From positions 124,001-188,000 of the forward strand of contig NZ_CP113918.1 in the NCBI RefSeq assembly GCF_029395495.1: a stretch of 64,000 nucleotides of DNA, in the 5' to 3' direction. The notes under the pieces were generated by a model, which saw nothing but the letters and a program-made list of their open reading frames with translations, had not been told where the DNA came from and ran no database searches. The position numbers and the translations under genes were made by a program. The DNA comes from Bifidobacterium sp. ESL0769. Lineage in GTDB: Bacteria > Actinomycetota > Actinomycetes > Actinomycetales > Bifidobacteriaceae. Positions 16,901 through 25,244 of this stretch are shown here, in pieces (position 1 is the stretch's first letter; each line of letters starts with the position of its first letter).

Positions 16901-19900
16901 AGAGGTAGCGCAGAAGCAGCAGTCGAAGCAGGAACCGCAAAAACCACAACCAGTATCGGCACAGGAGAAGAGGCAGCCGGAGGAAAGCCCAAAGGCTCAG
17001 GAGTCTACGCAGCCTGAGCAAGCCGCAGAGGTGCAGCCACAGGTTAGTGACTCTGAGCAAACGGAGCAGAGTCAGCTGGAGCAGGCGCAAGAGCAGGAGC
17101 CGTCGTCGGGGCTGGAAGAGATGACGGAAGAGCTTGAGCAGCCTCAGCAAGATGTCGCACAGCCGGCATTGCAACAGGTTCATGCCACGCATACGTGGGC
17201 AGAATACGACCCGTGGGCATCTACCGGTGGTGAGGTTGCCGGTGGCGGGACGGCCGATTCGGTTCCGCTGCCTAAGCCTCGCCATGGTCTTCCTCATTTC
17301 GAGGCCCCGCAAGCCATGCCGCTGCCTCAGCCGCAGCAGGTTCAGCAATCCGGTCAAACTCAGCAGTCGCCGCAAACGCAAGCTCAGCAATCCAATCAAG
17401 ATCAACAGGCTCAGCCTCAGCAGCCAGGCGAAACCCGGCAATTGCCGCAGGTAGAGCCGCAGGCGGAACAGGTTCAGACTCAACCGGAGCAGGCTGAGCT
17501 GTCTGATCAAACTTTGCTGTCTGACCGGACTCTGCTATCGTCCCTCTCTGGCCAGCCTCAGCAATTGCCGCAAGCAGAGCCACAACCGGAGCAGGTACAG
17601 CCTCAGCCGGAGCAGTCTCAGCAATCGTCGCAGATTCAACCCCTGCAGCCAGCCCAAACCCAGTCCCGGCAGTTGTCGCAAACGCAGCAGTCCGATCAAA
17701 CCCAACCGCAGCAGCCAGCCCAAACCCAGCAATTGTCACAGCCGCAAGCGCTCCAATCCCAGCCGCAGCCCGAGCTGCCGCCGGTGCGCGCCTCGCATAC
17801 GTGGGCGGAATACGATCCATGGGCCTCAAGCGGCGGTGAAATCGCCGGCGGCGTGGTTCCGCTGCCTCGCCCCAAGCGCGTCTCGCGGTTCTCCCGGCGC
17901 TCCCATTCCTCCTCAGAGCTCGGTGCCGTTCCTTCTTCCGCATCGCAATCCAGCGGCGGAAGTGGGTCCGCAACCAAGGCCCCCGTCTTCAGACGCCATT
18001 CGCAGAGCTGGGAAGATCTCCAATTCAGCGGCGCGCACAAGATGTCGCACCGCATGCTCTGCAGGGACACCCGCCGCTCGCTGGGCAAGTCACTGGGCCG
18101 CTTCATCGCGATTGTCTGTATGGTCGCGCTCGGTTCGTTTGTCCTCGTCGGTCTCAATGTCACTGGGCCGGAAATGCGCAGCACGGCCGACCAGTATTTC
18201 GAGCAGCATCAGCTTGCCGATCTTACGGTGATGAGCAAAACTGGTCTCGACTATTCCCAGATGAGAGCGATAAAACATACTCCCGGCGTCAGCAAAGTCG
18301 AATATGGCTTCTTTAAGGATGTTGCAGTCAACCAACGCGACGAAAGCATACGCATCCTCTCGACGACACCAAGCATCTCCACCTACTCCTTGCGCAGCGG
18401 TTCCATGCCAAAACGTGCCGGTGAAATCGCCATCGATGCCAAGGAAGCCCAAAAGCACCCGGTAGGTTCCACCATCACCTTCCTCGAGAAACCCGGCGTG
18501 GACGGCGAAATGATGCTCAGGAGCGACGAATTCAAAGTGACCGGTGTCGTCGATTCCGTGGAAATCATCGGTAGCGTCAATCGAGGTCTTTCGGATTCGG
18601 GCTCGGGCTCGCTTGACGGCTATGGCGTGGTCGTTCCGCAATCCTTCGCTTCGACGCCCTACAATATCGCAAGACTGCGCTGCAAGGCTCTCGATGATAT
18701 GACGAACCATGTTTCCAGTGATTACGACAAGAAGGCCCGGCAGGAAAAGGATCTGCTCTCTGATTCGCTTGAGGATTCCGATGGTGGCCTCTCTCTGCCT
18801 TCGCTCGCTCCGCCTTACGCAGGTTCCGCTTCAGGTTCTGCGACCGACCTCGCGCACGGTTCCAAATCCGGTTTTGCTTCCGACTCCACGGTTCCGAGCG
18901 ACCCGACTTCCGCCCTGCCCACGTACTCCATATATTCAAGGCGTGATGCTCCTGCAGCTTCCGGATATGTCACTTATGATTCTATTTCGACAATCACCGA
19001 TTCGATTGGCAGCATCTTCCCAATATTTATGTATCTGATTGCCGCGCTGCTGACCTTTACCTCCATGACGCGTTTCGTCGACGAGGAGCGAGTGGGTGCT
19101 GGCACGCTCAAGGCGTTCGGCTATTCCGACTGGGATGTGATGAAGAAGTTCGTCGTCTACGGTTTCGTCGCGGGCTTGGTCGGTGGCATCGCCGGTGCCG
19201 TGGGCGGGCAGCTGCTGATGCCGAGAATCATCTATTCCGCGTATCGTCTCGGTTTCGACGTGCCGCCGGCGCATCTGCAGGTCGGGGTGGTGGCCACTTT
19301 GGTCGCGCTTGTCCTTGCGTTCGCGGCCACTGTGCTGCCCGCTTACATTGCGGCCCATCGACAGCTCAAGGAAAAAACGAGCGCACTGCTCGCGCCAAAA
19401 CCTCCGAAAGGAGGGGCTTCCATCGCTTTGGAGAAGGTCGGGTGGTTCTGGGACAAGCTTAATTTCAAGAACAAGATTACCTTGCGCAACATTTTCCGTT
19501 ATAAGACCCGTACCATCACCACGATAATCGGTGTGGCCGGTGCGGTCGCCATGCTGGTGGCCGGTGTCGGGGTGCTGCGTTCGGTTGATTCAATCAATGG
19601 TCTGCAATACGGTAATGTCATACAATATGATCTCATCGCGGCACATAACGACCGCGTCCCGAAAGCCCAGGAAAAGCAGATATCCGAGGAATTGCAAAGC
19701 AGTGACGTCAAGCGGTACGCTCCGATTCGCTATGAGAAAAGCACTATGGATGCCGGCCCGCACCGTAACAAACAAAGTTTGACGGTTATCGCATCCAAAA
19801 ATTCCGCGTCGTTTAACGGTTACGTCGACCTTCATGAGAGAGCCAGCGGCCGCCACCTCAATCTGGATAATTATGGTGCCGTGATTTCCGAGAGGCTTGC

Positions 19901-20606
19901 GGACCTCAACAATGTCAAGGTCGGCGACAACATCACGATTCAGGATTCTGCCGGGCATAACCGCGTGGTTCCTGTCAGCGGGATATGCGAGATGTATTTC
20001 GGGCATTTCGTCTTCATGAATGCCCAATCATACGAGAAAATATTCCATCAGGATTACTTGCCGAATGCCGACATGGTCAGTCTGAAAGACCGCAGTCCCG
20101 CCAATGGCAAGCACGAGGCGGCCAGGTTCATGGCGCTCGATGGCATCACGCAGGTTGCGCAGAATTCGCTGCTCCTCAATCAGACGGATATGCTCCTGCG
20201 CGCGCTGAACCTGTTGATGAAGGCGTTGATTGTGATCTCGGTGCTGCTTTGCATCGTCATTCTTTATAACCTGAACAATCTTGATATTTCGGAACGCAGA
20301 CGGGAGCTTGGCACCATCAAGGTTCTTGGGTATTACAATCGCGAGGCCACGATGTATGTCTACCGCGGAACCCTTGCGCTGACACTCATCGGCATCGTGC
20401 TGGGCGCGGGGGTCGGCATCCTGCTGCATCGACGCATCATTGACATGATCGCGCCGGAAACGATGATGTTCAACCCGCGCCTTACCGTTGGACAATTCGT
20501 GTTCCCGATACTGCTGATTGCGACGGTTACATTCCTCTTGGCTTTCTATGTGGCGGCAAGCGTCGCGAGGGTCAACATGCTCAAGGTGCTGCACGCCAAG
20601 GACTGA
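13971..20606 (+). CDS. Giant FtsX-type ABC permease with 1,350-residue low-complexity cytoplasmic N-terminus
   Basis: Up to 2211 residues; the start may be GTG 13971, or GTG 13980 which is better placed after CTGGAG. Residues ~85-480 are hexapeptide repeats ending in KK/RK/NK; ~560-1340 are Gln/Pro/Glu-rich with repeated QxxQ blocks; a HTWAEYDPWAS..GGE segment occurs twice (about residues 1070 and 1275). From ~1360 comes a normal permease: first membrane helix near 1375, a large external domain, three helices, a central cytoplasmic loop, then a second half with four helices, ending MLKVLHAKD. Family members are normally 700-1100 residues without this extension. The N-terminus should be cytoplasmic. 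Lys-rich then Gln-rich sequence could bind nucleic acid, cell-wall precursors or other proteins; that is speculation. A strong terminator follows. Confidence 0.8.
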   Translation: MVIVKSKNSHKDVYQNPVSSTKNKKKHSSKGKKSKKMAEAKKLAEIEKNSAAKARKSAGAEENIAPETTKLVWDVKPVVHRASATPKKKTDPKRVAAKPEKPATSEKPVGIKQSTQPKKAAEPRKQAVAEESSASKKAVAAKRSAAPKKLAVPKNAARLKKPVWVRKSAAPENPVEFRKSARSKKSTAIKKSSAPNKVTELRKQPAPKKPTESRKPITPENPGESKKRVAAKRSAANKKAESKRPVVSEKKAAPKKSVKSGKPTVSKKSVDTEKPTVVEKSAEPKKSATTRRPAGSNKVAKDRKSVVAEKAVEHDEPSVSEKSPKSKKPVAANKSTESSKAAEAKRQLASEKQVASKPSPEAKKFVEVKKSSETKKSLEIKKSVEPNKPSVPEKSAQPEQPAVPEKPAEPNKQAESRKPVISEKPAVPNKPVESSRLSASGKSVESTKQIVLGNPAEYGKPVGPTKPATPIQPKAESQAAPAILNLPAKAEPTGGPDQDFSETIIFPPKSRTVEKPAQPKTDVVPFLENGDSQPSEWTVDLRQPDGSRKKTETTEQYNVRISLRHALEQQQQEQRARKAQQEHRAQRLQREQQFGQPQRPTQAAQVQSQQQPTKSRQQQESTPAQPNKPKVSQKQWLEELGKPQEISEILQQRSSVQKPLQQQKPVQPKQVAQVQSQQALARKSLQQQKPNGPQQQPAQPWQIAQVQPQQSEQIQPQPPQQQQLRKSQQTAKWEHHAQPQKLQQPQPAEQVEKQPVPVHKPESSQQQPLQQEQESRQPEQIAKVQPQQQPQKLEKQEQKQQPQESPKSQKPQPRKELQGTKQIQPEQSPKPQSEESPEAEQVQPQKQESSQTQKSQGEKEAKPLPVSERNQQSRKKQKGKKPQQPGQSLQTVQAKSQKSQKTSEKKASKQQKSQKAQQAPVQQKQQSEESPKVQKPQHQAAPQKQLPRETPKEQESTQPQQAEEVQPQQKQELPEQQEVAQKQQSKQEPQKPQPVSAQEKRQPEESPKAQESTQPEQAAEVQPQVSDSEQTEQSQLEQAQEQEPSSGLEEMTEELEQPQQDVAQPALQQVHATHTWAEYDPWASTGGEVAGGGTADSVPLPKPRHGLPHFEAPQAMPLPQPQQVQQSGQTQQSPQTQAQQSNQDQQAQPQQPGETRQLPQVEPQAEQVQTQPEQAELSDQTLLSDRTLLSSLSGQPQQLPQAEPQPEQVQPQPEQSQQSSQIQPLQPAQTQSRQLSQTQQSDQTQPQQPAQTQQLSQPQALQSQPQPELPPVRASHTWAEYDPWASSGGEIAGGVVPLPRPKRVSRFSRRSHSSSELGAVPSSASQSSGGSGSATKAPVFRRHSQSWEDLQFSGAHKMSHRMLCRDTRRSLGKSLGRFIAIVCMVALGSFVLVGLNVTGPEMRSTADQYFEQHQLADLTVMSKTGLDYSQMRAIKHTPGVSKVEYGFFKDVAVNQRDESIRILSTTPSISTYSLRSGSMPKRAGEIAIDAKEAQKHPVGSTITFLEKPGVDGEMMLRSDEFKVTGVVDSVEIIGSVNRGLSDSGSGSLDGYGVVVPQSFASTPYNIARLRCKALDDMTNHVSSDYDKKARQEKDLLSDSLEDSDGGLSLPSLAPPYAGSASGSATDLAHGSKSGFASDSTVPSDPTSALPTYSIYSRRDAPAASGYVTYDSISTITDSIGSIFPIFMYLIAALLTFTSMTRFVDEERVGAGTLKAFGYSDWDVMKKFVVYGFVAGLVGGIAGAVGGQLLMPRIIYSAYRLGFDVPPAHLQVGVVATLVALVLAFAATVLPAYIAAHRQLKEKTSALLAPKPPKGGASIALEKVGWFWDKLNFKNKITLRNIFRYKTRTITTIIGVAGAVAMLVAGVGVLRSVDSINGLQYGNVIQYDLIAAHNDRVPKAQEKQISEELQSSDVKRYAPIRYEKSTMDAGPHRNKQSLTVIASKNSASFNGYVDLHERASGRHLNLDNYGAVISERLADLNNVKVGDNITIQDSAGHNRVVPVSGICEMYFGHFVFMNAQSYEKIFHQDYLPNADMVSLKDRSPANGKHEAARFMALDGITQVAQNSLLLNQTDMLLRALNLLMKALIVISVLLCIVILYNLNNLDISERRRELGTIKVLGYYNREATMYVYRGTLALTLIGIVLGAGVGILLHRRIIDMIAPETMMFNPRLTVGQFVFPILLIATVTFLLAFYVAASVARVNMLKVLHAKD
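14220..15390 (+). repeat. 18-bp/hexapeptide coding repeat inside the permease gene
   Basis: Over about 65 units the protein repeats six residues with a basic pair at fixed positions, for example RKSARSKKSTAIKKSS and RKQPAPKKPTESRKP. At DNA level the units read like AAGAAGTCGGCTGAGCCT with changes, giving an 18-base period. Such tracts change length easily by slippage. Confidence 0.75.
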
Positions 20607-20614
20607 AGAGACGG

Positions 20615-20659
20615 AACGGCTCCTTATATAGGGAGATTCCTTATATATAAGGAGCCGTT
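20615..20659 (+). terminator. Strong terminator after the ABC exporter
   Basis: AACGGCTCCTTATATA (20615-20630) is perfectly complementary to 20644-20659 (16-bp stem, 13-base loop), followed by TCAG. It lies 9 bases after the permease stop. The 220 bases from here to 20882 show no gene. Confidence 0.75.
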
Positions 20660-20882
20660 TCAGCGGGAGGTTTTCGGTTTTCTTTTCGTCGGAGCCGTTC
20701 GTCTTTTCGGGATCATTTCTTCGTTGAAACGGCGAAGCTCCGGTGTGGAGACTTTTGGTCCCTTCCCGTCGAAGCTATGTTCTCGTCAAGACGGTTTGCC
20801 GTTTCTGGGCCACTTCGTCTTTTTCGGGCGACGTTCGCTAGAGATTGGCGTGGCTTAAGTATCGGGAGTTCCGGGCTTTCTT

Positions 20883-21233
20883 TCAGGCGACGCTGACGCT
20901 GTTGAGCGGTGCTGCGGCGCCTTCGCTACTGCGACGCACGATTTCCTCCGCGAGGGATTCGATGCTGCACAGCCTCAGCGAGTTGCTGCCGCGCACGCCG
21001 GAAGCTTCGTCGGTGCTCAGCACTCCGGTGTCCACCAAAGCGTTAATCGGGTTGATGCTGTAGCTGCGGGCGATGGTGATGATCTCGTTGGTCGTCAGTT
21101 CGTCGCACTGGAAGCGCTTGTAAAGCGTCGCGTATGGGATGTGGGTGCGCCTAGCGATGCTGTTGATGGAATCGTCGTGGGTGATTCTGCGCAGCCAGTT
21201 GATTTGCTTGCTTTGTGTATTTGTTTTTGTCAT
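20883..21233 (-). CDS. Small helix-turn-helix protein, paralogue 3 of 3
   Basis: 116 residues. The core INWLRRITHDDSINSIARRT, HIPYATLYKRFQCDELTTNE and IITIARSYSINPINALVDTG aligns with paralogues 1 and 2; the DEASGVRGSNSLRL segment is also shared. The leader before the ATG resembles that of paralogue 1 (AAAATAAGAAC before ATG, no Shine-Dalgarno, TCAAACG 54 bases upstream and a TTAC-T-rich block between). It is convergent with the exporter operon and divergent from the msiK-like gene. Confidence 0.7.
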   Translation of the reverse strand: MTKTNTQSKQINWLRRITHDDSINSIARRTHIPYATLYKRFQCDELTTNEIITIARSYSINPINALVDTGVLSTDEASGVRGSNSLRLCSIESLAEEIVRRSSEGAAAPLNSVSVA

Positions 21234-21286
21234 GTTCTTATTTTCTGATAATAACGTAAAAAAAGTAAGACCTCAAAAATAGTGAT

Positions 21287-21296
21287 TACGTTTGAC
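21287..21296. promoter_or_regulatory. Candidate operator of HTH paralogue 3
   Basis: TACGTTTGAC, 54 bases upstream of the start at 21233, matching the AAACGTTTGA motif of the other two. A related word in opposite orientation, ACGTCAAACA, lies at 21492-21501 in the same 634-bp gap (21234-21867), nearer the msiK-like promoter. The rest of the gap is very AT-rich up to 21560. Confidence 0.45.
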
Positions 21297-21703
21297 GTTG
21301 ACGTGCATTGCGTTAAATCATGTTTACGACATTTTCCTGATGGCGATATGTGTCGCGATAATAATCGTATAACCCAACTGATAGATAGTCTTACTGTTAC
21401 TTGTGTTACGAAAAATATATCAATGATATATGGGTAATAAAATTAAGTAAATTTTTTGAAAAGTGTAGTGTAAAAACACTGTCAAAAGTTTACGTCAAAC
21501 ATTTTCTAAAAATTTTTAAAAAAAATTATTAAAAAAGAATAACGTGTTGACTTTTCATTGACAGCATAAAAATAATCCCGCTTTTATGCTGTTTTTGTCG
21601 CTATTCTTCGTGATTTCGCGGCCATGTCAAGTGGCGGTTGCAATTCTGCGTCAAGCATGTGCGTTTTTAGGTGTGTTGTTGCGATATTTTGCTACCGACC
21701 GTG

Positions 21704-21867
21704 TATAGTGGGCCTTGAGCTCAAGGGGGAGGAACCCCGGAAGGCTCCACTCATAATGGAATGAAAAGTGCGGAAGTTCGCTTGCCGAAGTTGGCTCGCG
21801 GGTGGATGCAAAACCCCTTCACTACGGATCGTTCGGCACGTACCTGCCGATGAAAGGAATATTAATT
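21704..21867 (+). promoter_or_regulatory. Promoter and ~150-nt structured leader of the msiK-like gene
   Basis: A -10 like TATAGT is at 21704-21709, with TTGCGA at 21679 as a distant -35. The transcribed leader is much more GC-rich than the sequence before it and can pair locally: GGGG-AGGAA-CCCC near 21725 and GCGGAAGTTCGC near 21772. Conserved RNA leaders upstream of msiK genes (the msiK motif) are known in actinobacteria; I cannot confirm from memory that this leader fits that model. Confidence 0.4.
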
Positions 21868-22995
21868 ATGGCAAAAGTCGTATTTGACCATGTCACTCGT
21901 ATCTACCCGGGCAATACGGAGCCCTCGGTATCCGATCTCTCACTTGACATCAAAGATGGTGAATTCCTCGTGCTCGTCGGCCCTTCTGGCTGCGGCAAGT
22001 CAACGACCCTGCGTATGCTCGCGGGCCTCGAGGAAGTCAACAAGGGCAAGATTTTCATTGGCGATAAGGACGTCACCACGATGCAGCCGAAAGACCGCGA
22101 TATCGCCATGGTCTTCCAGAACTACGCACTGTATCCACACATGACCGTTGCCGACAACATGGGCTTCGCCCTGAAGATCGCCGGCGTTCCGAAGGCTGAG
22201 ATTCGTCAGCGCGTCGAAGAGGCCGCCAAGGTCCTCGATCTGACCGAATTCCTCGACCGCAAGCCGAAGGCGCTTTCCGGTGGTCAGCGTCAGCGTGTCG
22301 CCATGGGCCGCGCAATCGTTCGTAAGCCTAAGGTCTTCCTGATGGATGAGCCGCTTTCCAACTTGGATGCAAAGCTCCGTGTGCAGACCCGTACGCAGAT
22401 TGCCGCTCTGCAGCGTCAGCTCGGCGTCACCACCCTTTACGTCACCCACGATCAGACCGAGGCTCTGACGATGGGCGACCGCATCGCCGTCATCAAGCTG
22501 GGCATCCTCCAGCAGGTCGGCGCTCCTACCGATCTTTATGACAAGCCGCAGAACGTCTTCGTCGCAGGCTTCATCGGCTCGCCTTCCATGAACATCAACA
22601 CCCACCCGGTCGTTGACGGCAGGGCGAAGATCGGCAGCGATACCATCGAACTCGACAAGGACGCCGTCGCCAAGCTGACTCCGGAAGACAAGGGCCGCAT
22701 CGTCGTCGGCTTCCGTCCTGAGGATGCTTCGCTTGCCACGGCTGATGATCCGAACGCCTTCGCGCTGAAGGTCGCGAACGTCGAGGATCTCGGCTCCGAC
22801 GGCTACATCTACGGCGACATCGTCACCGATGGTTCCGCAGCCGAGTCCACCGCCACGATGTCCGACCAGAACAAGCTGACCACGATTCGTGTGAACCCGC
22901 GCCAGCTGCCGAAGGTCGGCGACACCGTCAAGATCAAGATCGATCCGTCCAAGATGCACCTGTTCTCCCCGGCCACCGAGCTGCGCCTGAACTGA
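21868..22995 (+). CDS. msiK: Multiple-sugar ABC importer ATPase (MsiK/MalK/UgpC family)
   Basis: 375 residues from ATG at 21868, preceded by GAAAGGAAT; a longer frame from 21802 lacks a ribosome site. Walker [11 protein letters not shown], signature [14 protein letters not shown], Walker [13 protein letters not shown] and [10 protein letters not shown]-loop are followed by a C-terminal regulatory OB/TOBE domain ([11 protein letters not shown]), the hallmark of carbohydrate importer ATPases. No sugar permease or binding protein is adjacent; in actinobacteria such orphan ATPases energise many different sugar importers (family knowledge). It probably serves several oligosaccharide importers elsewhere in this genome. 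The symbol is by family, not by direct match. Confidence 0.85.
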   Translation: MAKVVFDHVTRIYPGNTEPSVSDLSLDIKDGEFLVLVGPSGCGKSTTLRMLAGLEEVNKGKIFIGDKDVTTMQPKDRDIAMVFQNYALYPHMTVADNMGFALKIAGVPKAEIRQRVEEAAKVLDLTEFLDRKPKALSGGQRQRVAMGRAIVRKPKVFLMDEPLSNLDAKLRVQTRTQIAALQRQLGVTTLYVTHDQTEALTMGDRIAVIKLGILQQVGAPTDLYDKPQNVFVAGFIGSPSMNINTHPVVDGRAKIGSDTIELDKDAVAKLTPEDKGRIVVGFRPEDASLATADDPNAFALKVANVEDLGSDGYIYGDIVTDGSAAESTATMSDQNKLTTIRVNPRQLPKVGDTVKIKIDPSKMHLFSPATELRLN

Positions 22996-23022
22996 TTGCT
23001 TTTCAGCGTTTTACATCGATTG

Positions 23023-23058
23023 AACGAGGCCTGTACATTCATGTGTGGGCCTCGTTTC
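23023..23058 (+). terminator. Terminator after the msiK-like gene
   Basis: AACGAGGCC (23023-23031) pairs with GGCCTCGTT (23048-23056), loop of 16, then TTCGTG. It lies 28 bases after the stop. Confidence 0.6.
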
Positions 23059-23103
23059 GTGTCCCTAGGCTGGATTTGGCTCCGAGATATCGGGATGCCG
23101 GCG

Positions 23104-23266
23104 GATTCGCAACGCTCATTGTGAGATAAGCGTCGTGAATCTGCTGCTAGTGGTTGTTGGTAGGTGGTTCGTGACGCTAATGCAGGGTTTAGCGTCGTGA
23201 ATCTGCTGCTAGTGGTTGTTGGTGGTCGATTTGCGACATAAGTGACGGGTTTAAGCGTCGTAAACC
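23104..23266. repeat. Three tandem ~62-bp hairpin repeats
   Basis: AGCGTCG recurs at 23129, 23191 and 23254 (steps of 62 and 63). Units 1 and 2 share more than 30 identical bases after this word (…GAATCTGCTGCTAGTGGTTG). Each unit is a hairpin: GATTCGCAACGCT (23104-23116) faces AGCGTCGTGAATC (23129-23141); GTTCGTGACGCTA (23167-23179) faces TAGCGTCGTGAAT (23190-23202); GATTTGCGACATA faces the word at 23252. They fill most of the 392-bp gap 22996-23387. Confidence 0.75.
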
Positions 23267-23387
23267 CGCTGCTATCTCTGATGCAGGTCTGTGCACCGCA
23301 CATTATCAGTGGCTGAAGGGTGAACTATCCCACGCGGGCGGTAGATTGAGAAGTATGGAAATAAGTGGTGGGATGCAAGGAATGCAA

Positions 23388-25139
23388 ATGGACCCGCGAG
23401 CGTTGAAGGCGACGTCGGTGACGGCTGCGGAGGCTAGCGATGAGGATGTCGCCGAGCCGCACGCTCTGCAGATCACTGCCGCGAGCTCGAACCCGAAAAT
23501 GTTCACCCTGCCGTGGGAGAAACCGCTCGCAACCTGGCCCAAGGAATTGCTGGCGAACTTGCCGCGAGGCATCTCCCGACACGTCGTGCGTTTCGTGCAC
23601 GTTGGCGACGAGATCTACGCGATGAAGGAGATTACCAGCCGTGTGGCCGCGCACGAATACGAGCTGCTGCGCCGTCTGCAGAAGCTTGAGCTGCCAACCG
23701 TCACGCCGATTGCCGTGGTTACCGGCCGGCACACACGCGAAGGCGAACCGTTGGAATCTATTCTGGTGACCAAGCAGCTCAAATTCTCGCTGCCCTACCG
23801 CGCGCTCTTCGCCGGCAATTTGCGGCCGGACACCGCCGATCGTTTGATTGACGCACTCGCCGTGCTCATGGTGCGCCTGCATCTTTCCGGCTTCTATTGG
23901 GGCGATGTCTCGCTTTCCAACGTCCTCTTCCTGCGCGATGCCGACGCGTTCTCGGCGTTCCTGGTCGACGCGGAAACCGGTGCGCTCTACACAACCCTTA
24001 CCGAGGGCCAGCGCAACTACGACATGGATTTGGCCCGTACCAATATCATCGGCGAGCTGATGGATCTGAGTTCCGGCAAGCTGTTGCCCGACGAGGTCGA
24101 TGAGGTCGAGGTCGGCAACCGACTCATCGAGCGCTACGATTCGCTGTGGGGTGCGCTGACCAATCAGGAGGACTTCAGCCCCGACGAGATGTGGAAGATT
24201 GAGAAGCGTGTCAACAAGCTTAATGACTTGGGCTTCGACGTCGACGAGCTCGAAGTCAAAACCGCCGACGACGGCAAGCGCGTGCTGGTGCGGCCGCGCG
24301 TGGTCGACGCCGGTTATGCTTCTCGCAAGCTGCTGCGGCTTACGGGCCTTGATGTGCAGGAGAACCAGGCACGCCGTCTTTTGAACGATTTGGACGCCTA
24401 CCGCGCCTCGACTTGGCGTGACGGCGAGGAGCTGGAAATCGTGGCGACCGACTGGATGCGTGAGGTATTCGAGCCGGTCGTGCGCATGATTCCCAAGGAG
24501 TACCGTTCCAAGATCGAGCCGGCGCAGTTCTTCCACGAGGTTTTGCAGAACCGTTGGTTTATGGCCGAAAAGGCTGGGCACGACGTGTCCACGGCTGTCG
24601 CCGCGAGCGATTATATCAAGCACAATCTGCCCCAATACAATATCGATTCGAAGGCGCTCGCCGAAATCAACGCCGATGCGGATTCAGGTGTGGTCGACGA
24701 CAGTTCGACCTATGACGAGGTTCCAGGTGAAGAATCGGACGAAGAAAATGCCAATGCTGCCGACACCGTGGCTGCTGACAACGACGACGTCGACAGCATC
24801 GGTCGCGGCGATTATGCCAATTTAGGTGACGGATTGGGCAATCTTGGTGTTACGCAAACCACTGGTAACGATTTCAATCTCGACACCGATTCGGACGTTC
24901 CCGAAGATATCTGGCCCACTCAACCTGACTCGGCCACGATTGCTACTCGTAAAACGAGCGCCGGCGCCGGTCCTCACTTGCAGGTCGATACGGCTGCGAA
25001 AAATGCGGATTCAGCGGCGAATAATGTTGACGAAACCGACACCGATCGCGACACTAGCAACGGCTTCGGCGCTGACGATGACGACGATGGCTATGATCCA
25101 GCAGAATACGATCAAGATGCCGCTGTTTGGAGCCATTGA
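23388..25139 (+). CDS. DUF4032 protein, Kdo/WaaP kinase-like fold
   Basis: 583 residues from ATG at 23388, chosen for AAGGA six bases upstream; in-frame ATGs at 23355, 23373 and 23382 are possible. The first 400 residues look like a lipopolysaccharide-kinase/RIO-type fold: a conserved Lys in DEIYAMKEI, a GDVSLSNVLF loop near residue 170 and VDAETGA, which stand where kinases have the catalytic loop and metal-binding Asp. The C-terminal ~150 residues are acidic and low in complexity (Asp/Asn/Thr-rich), probably disordered. DUF4032 proteins are common in actinobacteria; substrate unknown. A strong bidirectional hairpin follows. Confidence 0.75.
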   Translation: MDPRALKATSVTAAEASDEDVAEPHALQITAASSNPKMFTLPWEKPLATWPKELLANLPRGISRHVVRFVHVGDEIYAMKEITSRVAAHEYELLRRLQKLELPTVTPIAVVTGRHTREGEPLESILVTKQLKFSLPYRALFAGNLRPDTADRLIDALAVLMVRLHLSGFYWGDVSLSNVLFLRDADAFSAFLVDAETGALYTTLTEGQRNYDMDLARTNIIGELMDLSSGKLLPDEVDEVEVGNRLIERYDSLWGALTNQEDFSPDEMWKIEKRVNKLNDLGFDVDELEVKTADDGKRVLVRPRVVDAGYASRKLLRLTGLDVQENQARRLLNDLDAYRASTWRDGEELEIVATDWMREVFEPVVRMIPKEYRSKIEPAQFFHEVLQNRWFMAEKAGHDVSTAVAASDYIKHNLPQYNIDSKALAEINADADSGVVDDSSTYDEVPGEESDEENANAADTVAADNDDVDSIGRGDYANLGDGLGNLGVTQTTGNDFNLDTDSDVPEDIWPTQPDSATIATRKTSAGAGPHLQVDTAAKNADSAANNVDETDTDRDTSNGFGADDDDDGYDPAEYDQDAAVWSH

Positions 25140-25155
25140 AAATTTCTAGATTGAG

Positions 25156-25203
25156 ATATGAAAAATCTCCCATTGGAATTGTTTCATGGGAGATTTTTCA
25201 TAT
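25156..25203. terminator. Bidirectional terminator between DUF4032 gene and rlmB
   Basis: ATATGAAAAATCTCCCAT (25156-25173) is perfectly complementary to 25186-25203 (18-bp stem, 12-base loop). The A-run and T-run inside the arms serve both converging genes. Confidence 0.85.
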
Positions 25204-25244
25204 GCGGATTATGTTGTCAATCCGATAGAGGTCATTCCTGCCAG

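Noticed and set aside
14000..17500. Long open frames on the opposite strand and in other frames of the giant permease gene
   Set aside because: They are caused by the low-complexity repeats and lack start signals.
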